From: Incurvaria masculella
Lineage: Eukaryota > Arthropoda > Insecta > Lepidoptera > Incurvariidae
Length of the DNA stretch: 64,000 nucleotides
Reading direction: 5' to 3'
Assembly (NCBI GenBank): GCA_946894095.1
Contig: OX335660.1
Coordinates: 2,733,001-2,797,000 of the forward strand
Shown here: positions 57,401 through 64,000 of the stretch, piece after piece
How the letters are laid out: each line of letters opens with the position of its first letter
Numbering within the stretch: position 1 is the first letter of the stretch
Notes under the pieces: model-generated
Database searches by the model: none
The model's input: only the letters and a program-made list of their open reading frames with translations
Told to the model about the DNA's origin: nothing
Position numbers and translations under genes: made by a program

Positions 57401-59131
57401 TTCGGTGATTCTTTTTTCACCGACTTCAAAAAAAACATACAGACGAATTGATAACCTCCTCCTTTTTTAACCGACTTCAAAAAAAGGAGGAGGTTATTAA
57501 CCGACTTCAAAAAAAGGAGGAGGTTATCAAGTCGTCTGTATGTTTTTTTTTTTTTTTGTTTTTTTTTTTTTTATGTTTGTTACCTCATAACTTTTGCCTG
57601 GGTGAACCGATTTTGATGATTATTTTTTTAAATGATAGCTAGTGCTTCCCAAGTGGTCCCATTTTAATTTGGTTAAGTTCTGACAATGATACCCATGAGA
57701 AAATCATAAAAGTCTTAAATTTGTATTAAGATGTGCGCGACAAATGGACGAATAACTCAATATAACGCCAACCGATTTCGTTGATTCTTTTTTTATTGGA
57801 AAGGACGTCTACAAATTAGTAAGTGTACTTCAGATTCACTAAAAATAAACAAATAAAAAAACAAATTTAACAAAAAAAATAACCGACTTCAAAGGAAAAG
57901 CACTAAAAAGTAAAAAATAATTTCCATTTTTGTAGTTACGATTTCTGTTATTTTTTGAGTCGGTGTCAGCCAAGGTTAGGTTAGGTTAGGTTAGGTTAGG
58001 TTAGGTTAGGTTAGTTTCTCTATATTGGCGCAGCGCGTGTCCGGCTGACGCCGACTCAAAAAATAACAGAAATCGTAACTACAAAAATGGAAATTATTTT
58101 TTACTTTTTAGTGCTTTTCCTTTGAAGTCGGTTATTTTTTTTGTTAAATTTGTTTTTTTTTGAAGTCGGTTAAAAAGGAGGAGGTTATCAATTCGTCTGT
58201 ATGTATTTTTTTTTTTTTTTTGTTACCTCATAACTTTTGCCTGGGTGAACCGATTTGGATGATTATTTTTTTAAATGAAAGCTAGTGCTTCCCAAGTGGT
58301 CCCATTTTAATTTGGTTAAGTTCTGACAATGATATCCATGAGAAAATCATAAAAGTCTTAAATTTGTATTAAGATGTGCGCGACAAATGGACGAATAACT
58401 CAATATAACGCCAACCGATTTCGGTGATTCTTTTTTTATTGGAAAGGACGTGTACAAATTAGTAAGTGTACTTCAGATTCACTAAAAATAAACAAATTAA
58501 AAAAAAAATAACAAAAAAAAATAACCGACTTCAAAGAAAAAGCACTAAAAAGTAAAAAATAATTTCCATTTTTGTAGTTACGATTTCTGTTATTTTTTGA
58601 GTCGGTGTCAGCCAAGGATAGGTTAGGTTAGGTTAGGTTAGGTTAGGTTCTCTTGATTGGCGCAGCGCGTGCCCGGCTGACGCCGACTCAAAAAATAACA
58701 GAAATCGTAACTACAAAAATGGAAATTATTTTTTACTTTTTAGTGCTTTTTCTTTGACGTCGGTTATTTTTTTTGTTATTTATTGGAAAGGACGTGTACA
58801 AATTAGTTAGTGTACTTTAGATTCACTAAAAATAAACAAATAAAAAACTTTTTAGTGCTTTCTCTTTGAAGTCGGTTATTTTTTTTGGTAATTTTTTTGC
58901 ATATTTCCGAATGCTCATGGGCATCGTATTGTTTGCTCTCTGCTGGTGCCAAAACGTCTAGAACCTGTTATGAGAAACACATTTTGCATGCAAAATGAAA
59001 AATTGGAACAGAATCTACTTTACGCTGTATGAGTTCAGCGTTATTGTACTCACCACCGATACATACGCCTCTCGTTCAAAATTCTGCCCTGCACAGGCTG
59101 CCACAAATACCATAACCCAAAGCGACCGCAT
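39472..59131 (-). CDS. Secreted acid lipase (lipase 3-like), 7 exons, with repetitive C-terminal tail
   Basis: Alpha/beta-hydrolase of the gastric/lysosomal acid-lipase family, expected to hydrolyse triglycerides or cholesteryl esters outside the cell or in lysosomes. Exons, 5' to 3': 59131-59054 (signal peptide MRSLWVMVFVAACAG), 46305-46029, 44628-44517, 43686-43446, 42754-42508, 41563-41442, 39918-39472. They total 1524 nt (507 aa), all GT-AG and all in phase. Motifs: GYPVEQHRVRTADGYSL, HGLFGSSGDF (oxyanion loop), WLGNLRGTYSS, GYSMGTT with nucleophile Ser187, YYGENDML (Asp353), FNHLDF (His382). Residues 418-507 are an extra tail of about five decapeptide repeats such as TVQSTKPYAN, not part of the family fold. 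Intron 1 is 12.7 kb and repeat-filled; assigning the signal-peptide exon to this gene rests on phase, signal peptide and core promoter, so it is the least certain exon. The acceptor of exon 5 is weak and sits inside a minisatellite unit. Confidence 0.85.
40278..40515 (+). pseudogene. CR1/Jockey-like LINE 3' end
   Basis: Codes NWNDWNQLPEDIISANNTNQ and FKNRLDAYLNKYIF before a stop, then an AAAT-type tail. In the last lipase intron. Confidence 0.7.
40897..41217 (+). mobile_element. tRNA-derived SINE, degenerate
   Basis: Head GAGCGGCCCATAGCTC, body with GGTTCGAAATCTATGTG and AGCATTGGATGAAAA, tail GTATTAGTCATC. It lies in the last lipase intron. Confidence 0.65.
42105..42390 (-). pseudogene. RTE-like LINE 3' end, different subfamily
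   Basis: The frame 42385-42113 reads VAKLKWQWAGHVCRRDDHRW, GKRSVGKPPARWSDDI, WRSLGEAYVQQW and ends in GAA repeats. Inside lipase intron 5. Confidence 0.8.
42755..43400. repeat. Degenerate ~57-bp tandem repeat in lipase intron 4
   Basis: Repeats of GCGACGGTAGCGCCTTCTGA and GGCACTGAGA or GACACTGTCTTC motifs, clearest near exon 5 and fading toward exon 4. The unit includes the sequence around the exon 5 acceptor (GCGCCCTCTGCCGCGATTGG). Confidence 0.7.
44148..44312 (-). pseudogene. RTE-like reverse-transcriptase remnant with stops
   Basis: Reads LFLTVPTLMYESET-stop-VW then VNEVEMRPLRKALGMTITDK, the palm-to-thumb region of RTE-type transcriptases. In lipase intron 3. Confidence 0.55.
45120..45925. 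repeat. 54-bp minisatellite in lipase intron 2
   Basis: Units such as GAGCTCATCCAGCGGCCCAA with GTGATGAAGTTGTTACAATG recur every 54 bp from 45440 to 45830 almost perfectly, degenerate at 45120-45400 and shortened to ~42 bp at 45840-45925. Since 54 is a multiple of 3, the minus strand shows spurious 18-residue protein repeats. Confidence 0.85.
46500..46860 (-). mobile_element. SINE tail fragment split by a LINE 3' end
   Basis: Minus-oriented SINE pieces at 46500-46565 (ACACCACATGGGAACTAGG) and 46785-46860 (CTACATTGAACTGGAT) flank a roughly 200-bp LINE 3' end inserted between them. Confidence 0.6.
46573..46778 (+). mobile_element. 3'UTR end of the 13765-14730 LINE family
   Basis: CTTACTTTAGCTGCTAATTT to AATAATAAACATTTTCATTT, matching 14535-14720. 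It interrupts a minus-oriented SINE tail. Confidence 0.7.
46890..47035 (+). mobile_element. SINE tail fragment, degenerate
   Basis: GGTTCAGAATCCATG, TTCAATGTAGCCG and GGTATTAGCCATCCATGTCA identify the shared SINE tail. Confidence 0.6.
47036..48154. other. Lipase intron 1, repeat plus unique AT-rich sequence
   Basis: Only the repeat at 47545-47868 is recognised; the remainder shows no coding or RNA signal. Confidence 0.5.
47545..47868 (+). repeat. GGTTCCGTACC-type repeat with a long GGAC microsatellite
   Basis: The GGAC repeat at 47757-47810 has about 13 units; frames through it give artefactual Arg-Pro-Ser repeats. Confidence 0.85.
48155..48348 (-). mobile_element. SINE body fragment, minus orientation
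   Basis: Reverse complement of the shared SINE tail (TCATGATATTAGCCCA, GAGCACGGCTGCATTGAACT, GGGATGGTACCGACGCGGGC). No head is present. Confidence 0.65.
48878..49690. mobile_element. MITE with GGTGCCCGTACACGG ends, carrying a nested 5S SINE
   Basis: Left end TAAAGGTGCCCGTACACGG, right end CCGTGTACAGGCACCTTA. Without the SINE at 48969-49348 the element would be about 430 bp. Confidence 0.6.
48969..49348 (+). mobile_element. 5S rRNA-derived SINE, full length, nested in a MITE
   Basis: A near-identical copy of 4331-4724, including the 5S-like GAAGTTAAGCAACGCTGGG. It is inserted within the inverted-repeat element 48878-49690 in lipase intron 1. Confidence 0.85.
49970..50090 (+). mobile_element. 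SINE 3' tail fragment
   Basis: GCAATATAAGGAAGTTCCTGG to the A-rich end. Only the last ~120 bp of the shared tail is present. Confidence 0.6.
50091..50669. other. Unexplained segment in lipase intron 1
   Basis: Frames on both strands (plus 50340-50729, minus 50354-50169) are open and GC-richer than the surroundings but resemble no family I know. Probably a transposon remnant, since it runs into the MITE at 50670. Confidence 0.35.
50670..51078. mobile_element. Partial TTAA MITE (GGTGGCCC family)
   Basis: Interior sequence from CTCATTCGCGGGCCCGGTAC to GGGCATGATCTTATTTCC; the terminal repeats are missing on both sides. Confidence 0.7.
51595..51830 (+). mobile_element. Retroelement 3' end (ATCCGCGGAT family), plus
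   Basis: TTCTTTGCGGGTTCTTCTTA, GATCGAATCCGCGGATC and GTGTAGTTTGACTACC, ending in an A-rich AAATAAATTAAATGAG tail. Confidence 0.55.
52012..52279 (+). repeat. GGTTCCGTACC-type repeat, start truncated
   Basis: Begins at GACTCGCACACGAATTG and ends GGTACGGAACCCTAAAAA; the GGAC run is lost. Confidence 0.75.
52690..52955 (-). mobile_element. Retroelement 3' end (ATCCGCGGAT family), minus
   Basis: Complement of 51595-51830 (GGTAGTCAAACTACAC, ATCCGCGGATTCGAT, GAAGAAGAACCCGCAAAGAA). The two copies face each other 860 bp apart. A third piece lies at 9152-9255. Confidence 0.55.
52968..53516. mobile_element. TTAA-flanked MITE (GGTGGCCC family), complete 549 bp
   Basis: TTAAGGTGGCCCAACCCGG at the left and CGGGTTGGGCCACCTTAA at the right: terminal inverted repeats bounded by TTAA on both sides, the target preference of piggyBac elements. 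Confidence 0.8.
53520..53630 (-). mobile_element. SINE tail fragment between two TTAA MITEs
   Basis: Minus-oriented ACACACTGCATTCCCGAAGG and CTACATTGAACTGGATG. A further short minus fragment of the same tail lies at 54420-54495. Confidence 0.55.
53660..54334. mobile_element. Palindromic chimera of the TTAA MITE
   Basis: Left part in the plus orientation, right part in the minus orientation. The same terminal segment, including ACTAACTCATTCG / CGAATGAGTTAGT, occurs at both ends, and TTAA lies at both borders. Confidence 0.7.
54627..54940 (-). repeat. GGTTCCGTACC-type repeat, minus
   Basis: Diverged 3' end (GGGGTCCGTAACCAAAGG), good 5' end (GAACCCTTCGTGTGCGAGTC). Confidence 0.75.
55418..56024. 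mobile_element. 607-bp MITE with 15-bp terminal repeats
   Basis: AAAGGAGAATGCCCA at the left and its exact complement TGGGCATTCTCCTTT at the right. AT-rich interior without coding potential. Confidence 0.6.
56090..56190 (+). mobile_element. tRNA-like SINE head only
   Basis: CAGCTCGTGGGCTAGGG and GAGGGCTGGGTTCAAATGC are A and B boxes of the tRNA-derived SINE. It is cut at 56190 by a rearranged piece of the 353-bp MITE. Confidence 0.55.
56188..56318. mobile_element. Rearranged fragment of the 353-bp MITE
   Basis: Left terminal repeat (TAGTCCAAAATGTCACCTAA) joined directly to an inverted internal segment ending in CTTCAAGCTGTCAAAGTC. A shorter end-only fragment is at 61649-61690. Confidence 0.6.
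56345..57060 (-). pseudogene. Jockey-like reverse-transcriptase remnant, frameshifted
   Basis: Successive frames read VEFNASKTQACAFSAKRTPF, IGILGVDLTHDLNLGRHIE, LASKKLGILNRV, LLLYKAQIRSC, LDSIQRRAVSLVDDP and LSVVYRFYH, in the right order for a Jockey-type RT thumb and tail. Confidence 0.7.
57120..58900. repeat. Array of ACCGACTTCAAAAAAGGAGG elements with TTAGG hairpins
   Basis: Three ~290-bp copies (about 57131, 57497, 58167) share ACCGACTTCAAAAAAGGAGG, CCTGGGTGAACCGATTT and GATGTGCGCGACAAATGG. Between them lie two long inverted repeats whose arms contain GATTTCTGTTATTTTTTGAG and whose loops hold TTAGG runs. A 60-bp fragment of the family is at 38508-38570. Confidence 0.75.
57976..58014 (+). 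repeat. Interstitial TTAGG telomere-type repeat
   Basis: Seven TTAGG units plus TTAG, in the loop of an inverted repeat with arms of about 95 bp (57878-57970 and 58042-58139). A second run of five units is at 58623-58647 in the sister hairpin. Confidence 0.85.
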
Positions 59132-59218
59132 CTCCGAAACCACTGCACCGACACTGAACAAACTTCAGTAAAACTTTTAGCTATATGGGCACTGATATAT
59201 GTAAAAAACAGTTTTATA
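59132..59218 (-). promoter_or_regulatory. Core promoter and 5'UTR of the lipase gene
   Basis: On the minus strand a TATAAAA box (59218-59212) is followed about 25 nt later by the arthropod initiator TCAGT (59195-59191). A second TCAGT lies at about 59156. The ATG is at 59131. Spacing and motifs match an insect TATA/Inr promoter. Confidence 0.55.
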
Positions 59219-59529
59219 TGTAGTTAAAATATATGTATTATTGTATGGATTCTTTGACTTCTGGTTAGATACGACAGTGTCTGGTTATTGGTTAGTTGAG
59301 ACCATTCAAAGACTCTCGCTTCAGCACATTTTCCGACGCTTCCCGCGCTTTCCGTCCGCAGTTTTGCTCGAGATCTGCGGGCGCCGGCCGATTTCCTCGT
59401 TATATTTATACTGAGATTTGTAGCGTCTGTGATTCCGATTGCGGCCGTCTCTTTCTAGTACGAGGCGGGTGATAGAGACATCGACGCAGCTACGGCGCGG
59501 CACGTGAAGTTGCGCGCGGCCACAGTGCG

Positions 59530-59560
59530 TATAAAAGCAGTAGGTTAACTCAGACATGAT
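59530..59560 (+). promoter_or_regulatory. Possible plus-strand TATA promoter, divergent from the lipase
   Basis: TATAAAAG at 59530-59537 follows a GC-rich stretch (59340-59530) and precedes TCAGAC at about 59549 and an ATG at 59556. The downstream 79-codon frame (59556-59795) has no recognisable family, so the promoter is tentative. Confidence 0.3.
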
Positions 59561-60223
59561 TATGGAGGATGACAGCCTCTTGCTGAAAACTCAAATTTCT
59601 CGCCCTAAATTTAGTGTATCGGGGCTGTGTAGCACGTATCGCCATCATGAAAGCGTGGCATATGGCATACGCCAGGTCCTCAAAGAAGTGCCCGACGAAG
59701 CCCATGGGATTTCGAACTTTCACGCGAAATCATGCAGACCGGTCAGGTGCTTATTCACAAAACGTTTAAAGGATCTCAGGTTGTACTTTGAGTGAAATTT
59801 CAGTTTCTAATCCTCTAGACCACTTTTATCTATAGAGTCGGTACCCTACAGATAAAAGATCTAGAGGATCGATTGGTTCTTATTTTGGGAGTATCTTCAG
59901 TGAATGGATGCATTTCCTGTCTGTTCTGCATTGCGCAATGGCAGAAAGGGGACGGAGAGATAGCCTTATGCAGCTTGGAAGATCATTTTCCTTGGTATGT
60001 GGTGGTGGTCAGTTTGTTTTGATCGTCTGATAAAAGACTAAACCTGACTCTATATTTCTGCGTAGCTGAAAGGTCTGTAAATTCTATTCTAATTTATTTT
60101 TGAAATTTAAATTTCCGGACATATTTCAAGATTTCATGTGGTAAATATGAATACGCGAGCAGGCTGTACTTAGATACACATGGATGTACGCGCGTATTGA
60201 TGGCGCGCTCGTTATATTATCAA

Positions 60224-60475
60224 TAACTGGCCAAGTGCGAGTTGGACTCGCACATGAAGGATTCCGTATCATGCCAAAAAACACGTTTCTTGTGCTCCCT
60301 TTATTTTTTTATATATTTGATTTTTTACTATTTGTTGTTAAAGCGGCAATAGAAATACACATTCCGTGAAAATTGCAATTGTCTTACTATTACGGTTTAT
60401 GAGACGGATGGATGAACGGACGGACAAAAGGCTTAGTAATAGGGTCTCGTTGGTTACGGAAGCCTACAAATTAAA
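60224..60475 (+). repeat. GGTTCCGTACC-type repeat, diverged
   Basis: GGCCAAGTGCGAGTTGGACT, GCGGCAATAGAAATACACA, TTACGGTTTATGAGA. An opposite partial copy lies at 60808-60940, and a 40-bp 5' fragment at 63856-63897. Confidence 0.7.
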
Positions 60476-60504
60476 CTCGCCTAGGCGGCTCTCCCACTGG
60501 TGTC

Positions 60505-60525
60505 GTTATTGCACTGTGCAATAAC
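60505..60525. repeat. Perfect 10-bp hairpin palindrome
   Basis: GTTATTGCAC, one base, then its exact complement. A weaker hairpin (CGTGCATG ... CATGCACG) follows at 60559-60592. Confidence 0.6.
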
Positions 60526-60807
60526 AGACGTTATCGATATCAGCTGCATCAGACTTGTCGTGCATGCGGTCACGTACCTACATGCACGACACGCGTCAAT
60601 GAGGCGGATGACTCGCCACAAAGCTTTGGGCTAATTGGGCCAACCATTAATGACAGATGACAGATTGCAGAGTGCGTGCGGTTTTAGCCCTAGTTCGGGC
60701 CCTAATTGTTTGATTAAGGCGCGCCTAGTGCTTGAAACGCGATTCGATTACTGCTTCTGTCATTGTGAGGCTTAAAAATTAATTAAAGGTACAGAACATT
60801 TATTAGT

Positions 60808-60940
60808 GCTGTATCTCATGAACCGTAGACAGCCGATAAAAAAATATAAAAATTCAAGAAAAGTTTTTTAATTAAATCTTGTACGATGGAACGAAACCAT
60901 TCCTGTGCGAGTCCGACTCGCACTTGGCCGGTATTTTTCC
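60808..60940 (-). repeat. Partial GGTTCCGTACC-type repeat, minus
   Basis: CTGTATCTCATGAACCGTAG and the end GAGTCCGACTCGCACTTGGC; centre deleted. Confidence 0.7.
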
Positions 60941-61419
60941 AAAATAACTTCTTACTTCTTTTTAAATTTGAAAGCTGTGCTGGGTGCTGAGGTGCCAAGG
61001 TGCTCAAAAATCCAATTCCAACTCACCTATCAAAACTACGCTAAGCGAGACACCATGCCAGCGGATTTGCGGTTTATTGTAGAGCTATCGAGCTTGTTTG
61101 AAGAAGTACGTATGAGGAAAGGCATACGCCGAAATTGTTCGTTCTCAAAAGCCTAATGTCAACCAAAAAATGTGCTCTGATTCTTGGCGGCGGGTGCTCC
61201 GAATAATCGTTGGATGGGCAGGAATAAGGGAACTTAAAATATTGGAAAGATTCAAAGTTATCTTATCAGTTAGAACATTTATAACCTTGACGATCCTAGG
61301 CAGAAGTGCACGAAAGCTTACAGCCAACTTATAACTCACAAGTCATGCGAGAGCTGTTCACTCTAAAAATCTCTCATCTACAGTTTGATACAATAGAGCA
61401 CAAGGCGCTGCAGGTAAGT

Positions 61420-61570
61420 CCTTCACAAGAAACAGAATTGCGCAGAACTGGACGAGACTTTCAGGGGATATAATCAAAGCAAAAAGTGCAAAGATACTAA
61501 ATATTGTAAATCAATTCAGAAACAGGTTGGACACCCACCTTAACAAAACGATTAACAACTCTTAAAAACG
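61420..61570 (+). pseudogene. CR1/Jockey-like LINE fragment
   Basis: FTRNRIAQNWTRLSGDIIKA and VNQFRNRLDTHLNKTINNS then a stop; the same protein end as 40278-40515. Confidence 0.65.
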
Positions 61571-61714
61571 TAATATTAGCAAAATCGACATTGTTAGCAT
61601 TACAAAGAGTTTACTATAGAAGAGAGAAAGAGTAGTGTCACCAGAGCTGTTAGTCCCGGTTGTCACCTAAACCGGCGTTTACGGAACTTAGTGGGGGAGG
61701 GGGTTGTAGTAACC

Positions 61715-61860
61715 TACAATTAAACATGCTATGAGATAGTTCGCATTCGTTAGGAAATGGACTTATCCAACTCCGAAAGAGTTGTTTCGTCCATTTCACG
61801 CATTTCACGGTACGTGGGTTTGAACTCGGACCGCTAATACGACTTAACTTTAAACGCCTG
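61715..61860 (-). mobile_element. SINE head and body fragment, minus
   Basis: The region with GAAATGGACTTATCCAACTC and GGGTTTGAACTCGGACC matches the reverse complement of the tRNA-SINE 5' half. Confidence 0.45.
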
Positions 61861-62329
61861 GAACTGCCAAAATGCACCTTAAATGGATGTTCTCCTTGCA
61901 TTTCATGCCTCAATAGACATTTCATCAGTGCGATTTTATAGTAATGACGATTGTGTACACACGCGCCGATAGCTTATTGTAATTCGTCGGGCATACGAAT
62001 GAGACGTAGGCGGCTCGGCTACCCGGAAAGTCTGGAAATCTCCATGTACACTTGGCTGCCTTTGTGTGTGCTGGCTGATGCGAAGTCATTCAGAGCATAA
62101 ATATTGGTTTTTTATTGCCTTTGTGTGTTGCGTTATGTCATATCATTGTAACTAACCGATTAAGTTCTTTGATTTACACCGTTGAGGCACATATTTAATT
62201 GAAAGTTGTGTCTCTTTGGGCCGATATGTTTCGCCTTCATCGGCGGCGGAGGCGACGTCAAACATGTCACTAAATTGATACATTTCACATCATTCTTTCA
62301 CATGTATTTTGCCATCGCGAACTATAGTA

Positions 62330-63614
62330 TTAGGTTGGGGAAAAAGTTTCTTCGCATTTTTTAAGAAAATTCAAAACATTTTTTAATATGGTTTATTTAC
62401 ATTTAACTAAAGTATGTAGGTACCATTTTGTTCGATAACTTTTTGCCATCTTGTAGGTAGGGACATGATCCCATTGCTATAGAAATATTGGGACTTCTGA
62501 TCAATATACCGCGACAAGTGGTTTTGGCAGTCCTCTCGTGATGTTAACCTGACACTGCCTAAAGAATTCTGAAGAGACCTACACAGGTGGAAATCTGAAG
62601 GTGCAAGGTCAGGACTATACGGCGGATGCATTAACACCTCCCAGCCAAACTCTCTCAGTTTTTGCTGAGTGGCTAAAGATGTGTGAGGTCTAGCGTTATC
62701 ATGATGAAAAACCACACCTCTTCTGTTGATTAATTCCGGCCGCTTTCTCTCAACTTCTTGCTTTAATCTCATCAGTTGTTCGCAGTAGAGTTCAGAATCG
62801 ATGGTCCTGCCTGGTGGTAACAGCTCATAATGAATAATGCCCTTCCAATCCCACCACACACACAGCATCACCTTGTTGCGAGTTAACCCGGGTTTCGCCA
62901 CAGTCTGTGAAGCTTGACCGGCCTTTGACCACGACCTTTTTCGCACGTTCTTGTCGTACGTGATCCACTTTTTATCACCAGTTATCAGCTTCTTCAAAAA
63001 TGGTTCGGTTTCATTACGTCGTAATAAAGAATCACAAATGAGTACACGGTTCATTAGGTTTCTTTCAGTGAGCTCGTGAGGTACCCAAATATCGAGCTTT
63101 TTTGTGTACCCAGTTTTTTTCAAATGCGCCAAAACTGTTTTGTGGTCAATTCCTAGTTCTTCAGCTACGTCGTAACTACTGATATGCCGATCTTGCTCCA
63201 CTTTTTCAAAAATGGCATCCATTTTATCCGTAATAGGGCGACCAGAGCGACGTGCATCTTTGACATTAAAATTTCCGGATTGAAAACGCTTAAACCAAAC
63301 TTGTGCTACTCTCACAGACACTGCACTAGGTCCATAAACATCGCAAATTTTTTTCGCGACTTGCGTTGCATTTTTACCTTTTTTGTAGTAAAAATTTAAA
63401 ATGTATCGAATTTCTTCATTAGATTCACTCATTTTGACAGTACGAAAAACAAATGAGAATCACACATTTTCCTAATTTGAATTTGGAATTATGTTCTTTA
63501 AAATTTAAACTTTCAATGATACCAAAACCAGCCAGATACAAATAGTATAGCCAAAGAGATTTTATTACAAGTTCATACATACTATAATGCGAAAAGACTT
63601 TTTCCCCGACCTAT
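62330..63614 (-). mobile_element. Complete mariner element (cecropia/SETMAR-like), intact transposase
   Basis: 1285 bp with terminal inverted repeats beginning TTAGGTTGGGGAAAAAGT on the left and its imperfect complement on the right, flanked by the TA target duplication. The single frame 63432-62407 (minus) encodes a 341-aa transposase. It has the N-terminal helix-turn-helix, the GRP linker motif, WVPHEL, and the DD34D triad: Asp in ITGDKKW, Asp in FHHDNARPH and Asp in SPDLAPSD, exactly 34 residues apart for the last pair. It ends with the family C-terminus WQKVIEQNGTYIL. Lys replaces the usual Glu in the GDEKW motif. No stop or frameshift is present, so the copy is recent and may be active. 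Confidence 0.95.
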
Positions 63615-63897
63615 TATATATAGTTCAGCGGTTCGTTGAATCGCAATGAAGTCTGCTACTTTTCTGCGGTGTTTTGAATTAGATAAAATTTCGAATGACA
63701 GGTCTATTTTCAATCACTTTTCTTACACACGCTGTACTGGTTTTACAGACATTTGGATAGGTATGAACTTGATGGAGAATTTGAAAATAAGACGGGGGCG
63801 GATATTTTTTTTCATGGGCGGGATATTCTATCCGGCAACGTTATCTCAGCTTTTGAAAAAAACTGGTCAAGTGCGAGTCGGACTCGCATGGAGGGTT

Positions 63898-63990
63898 GCA
63901 GCCTGGCAACACCCGCCAGGTGGGACGACGACATGAATTGCGTCGGCGGAAAGCAGTGGTTTCGTACCGCTGAGAGCCGGGAGGATTAGA
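63898..63990 (+). pseudogene. RTE-like LINE fragment at window end
   Basis: PPARWDDDMNCVGGKQWFRT, joined directly to a 40-bp 5' piece of the GGTTCCGTACC-type repeat (63856-63897). It may continue beyond the window. Confidence 0.65.
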
Positions 63991-64000
63991 GGAAAATTGA

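Larger units (their letters stand above)
59561..62329. other. Spacer upstream of the lipase
   Basis: Two GGTTCCGTACC-type pieces, a LINE end at 61420-61570, a SINE fragment and the hairpin at 60505. No gene recognised. Confidence 0.5.

Noticed and set aside
57976..58014. TTAGG run as evidence of a chromosome end or fusion
   Set aside because: Only seven units, and embedded in the loop of a repeated hairpin, with a second copy 600 bp away.

Overview
The window looks like lepidopteran (moth or butterfly) nuclear DNA. It is AT-rich, packed with short interspersed and foldback elements, and carries intron-containing animal genes whose exons are conspicuously GC-rich islands. TTAGG (the insect telomere unit), a cecropia/SETMAR-like mariner, RTE- and Jockey/CR1-like LINE ends, and a very common lepidopteran GGTTCCGTACC-type repeat all fit an insect. 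I cannot name the species.

Three genes can be reconstructed with confidence, all on the minus strand. (1) 4921-16164: a ten-exon SV2/SVOP-like major facilitator transporter (521 aa). Every predicted intron has an AG acceptor; all donors are GT except one GC donor. Phases close exactly. Exons 3, 4 and 8 each have diverged tandem copies lying immediately 3' of them. (2) 27920-30322: the N-terminal half of host cell factor (HCF): a complete Kelch propeller, the first fibronectin-like segment and a basic Gly/Val/Lys-rich region, on one 800-codon exon. The C-terminal FN3 module expected of HCF is not recognisable. (3) 39472-59131: a seven-exon secreted acid (lipase-3 type) lipase with a 12.7 kb first intron, a full catalytic triad (Ser187, Asp353, His382) and an unusual C-terminal tail of decapeptide repeats. 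On the plus strand, two phase-compatible exons (35069-35120 and 38806-38915) look like the start of a fourth, unrecognised gene (begins MPNKEVPRVGG) whose remainder is not seen; the lipase may lie partly within it in the opposite direction.

Layout: 1-4900 repeats; 4921-16164 transporter with repeats in its introns; 16500-27900 repeat-rich and AT-rich spacer; 27920-30500 HCF; 30500-39400 spacer with two TTAA-flanked or foldback MITEs and the plus-strand exons; 39472-59131 lipase, its introns full of minisatellites, SINEs, TTAA MITEs and a TTAGG-bearing hairpin array; 59500-64000 spacer ending with an intact 1.28 kb mariner (62330-63614).

The repeat complement is the most striking part: two SINE families that share one tail but carry different Pol III heads (tRNA versus 5S rRNA); two MITE families flanked by TTAA (piggyBac-like); a roughly 353-bp inverted-repeat MITE in four copies; a 242-bp MITE nested inside two different host repeats; and several one- or two-copy foldbacks. 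No CRISPR array, operon, ribosome binding site or riboswitch is expected or seen.
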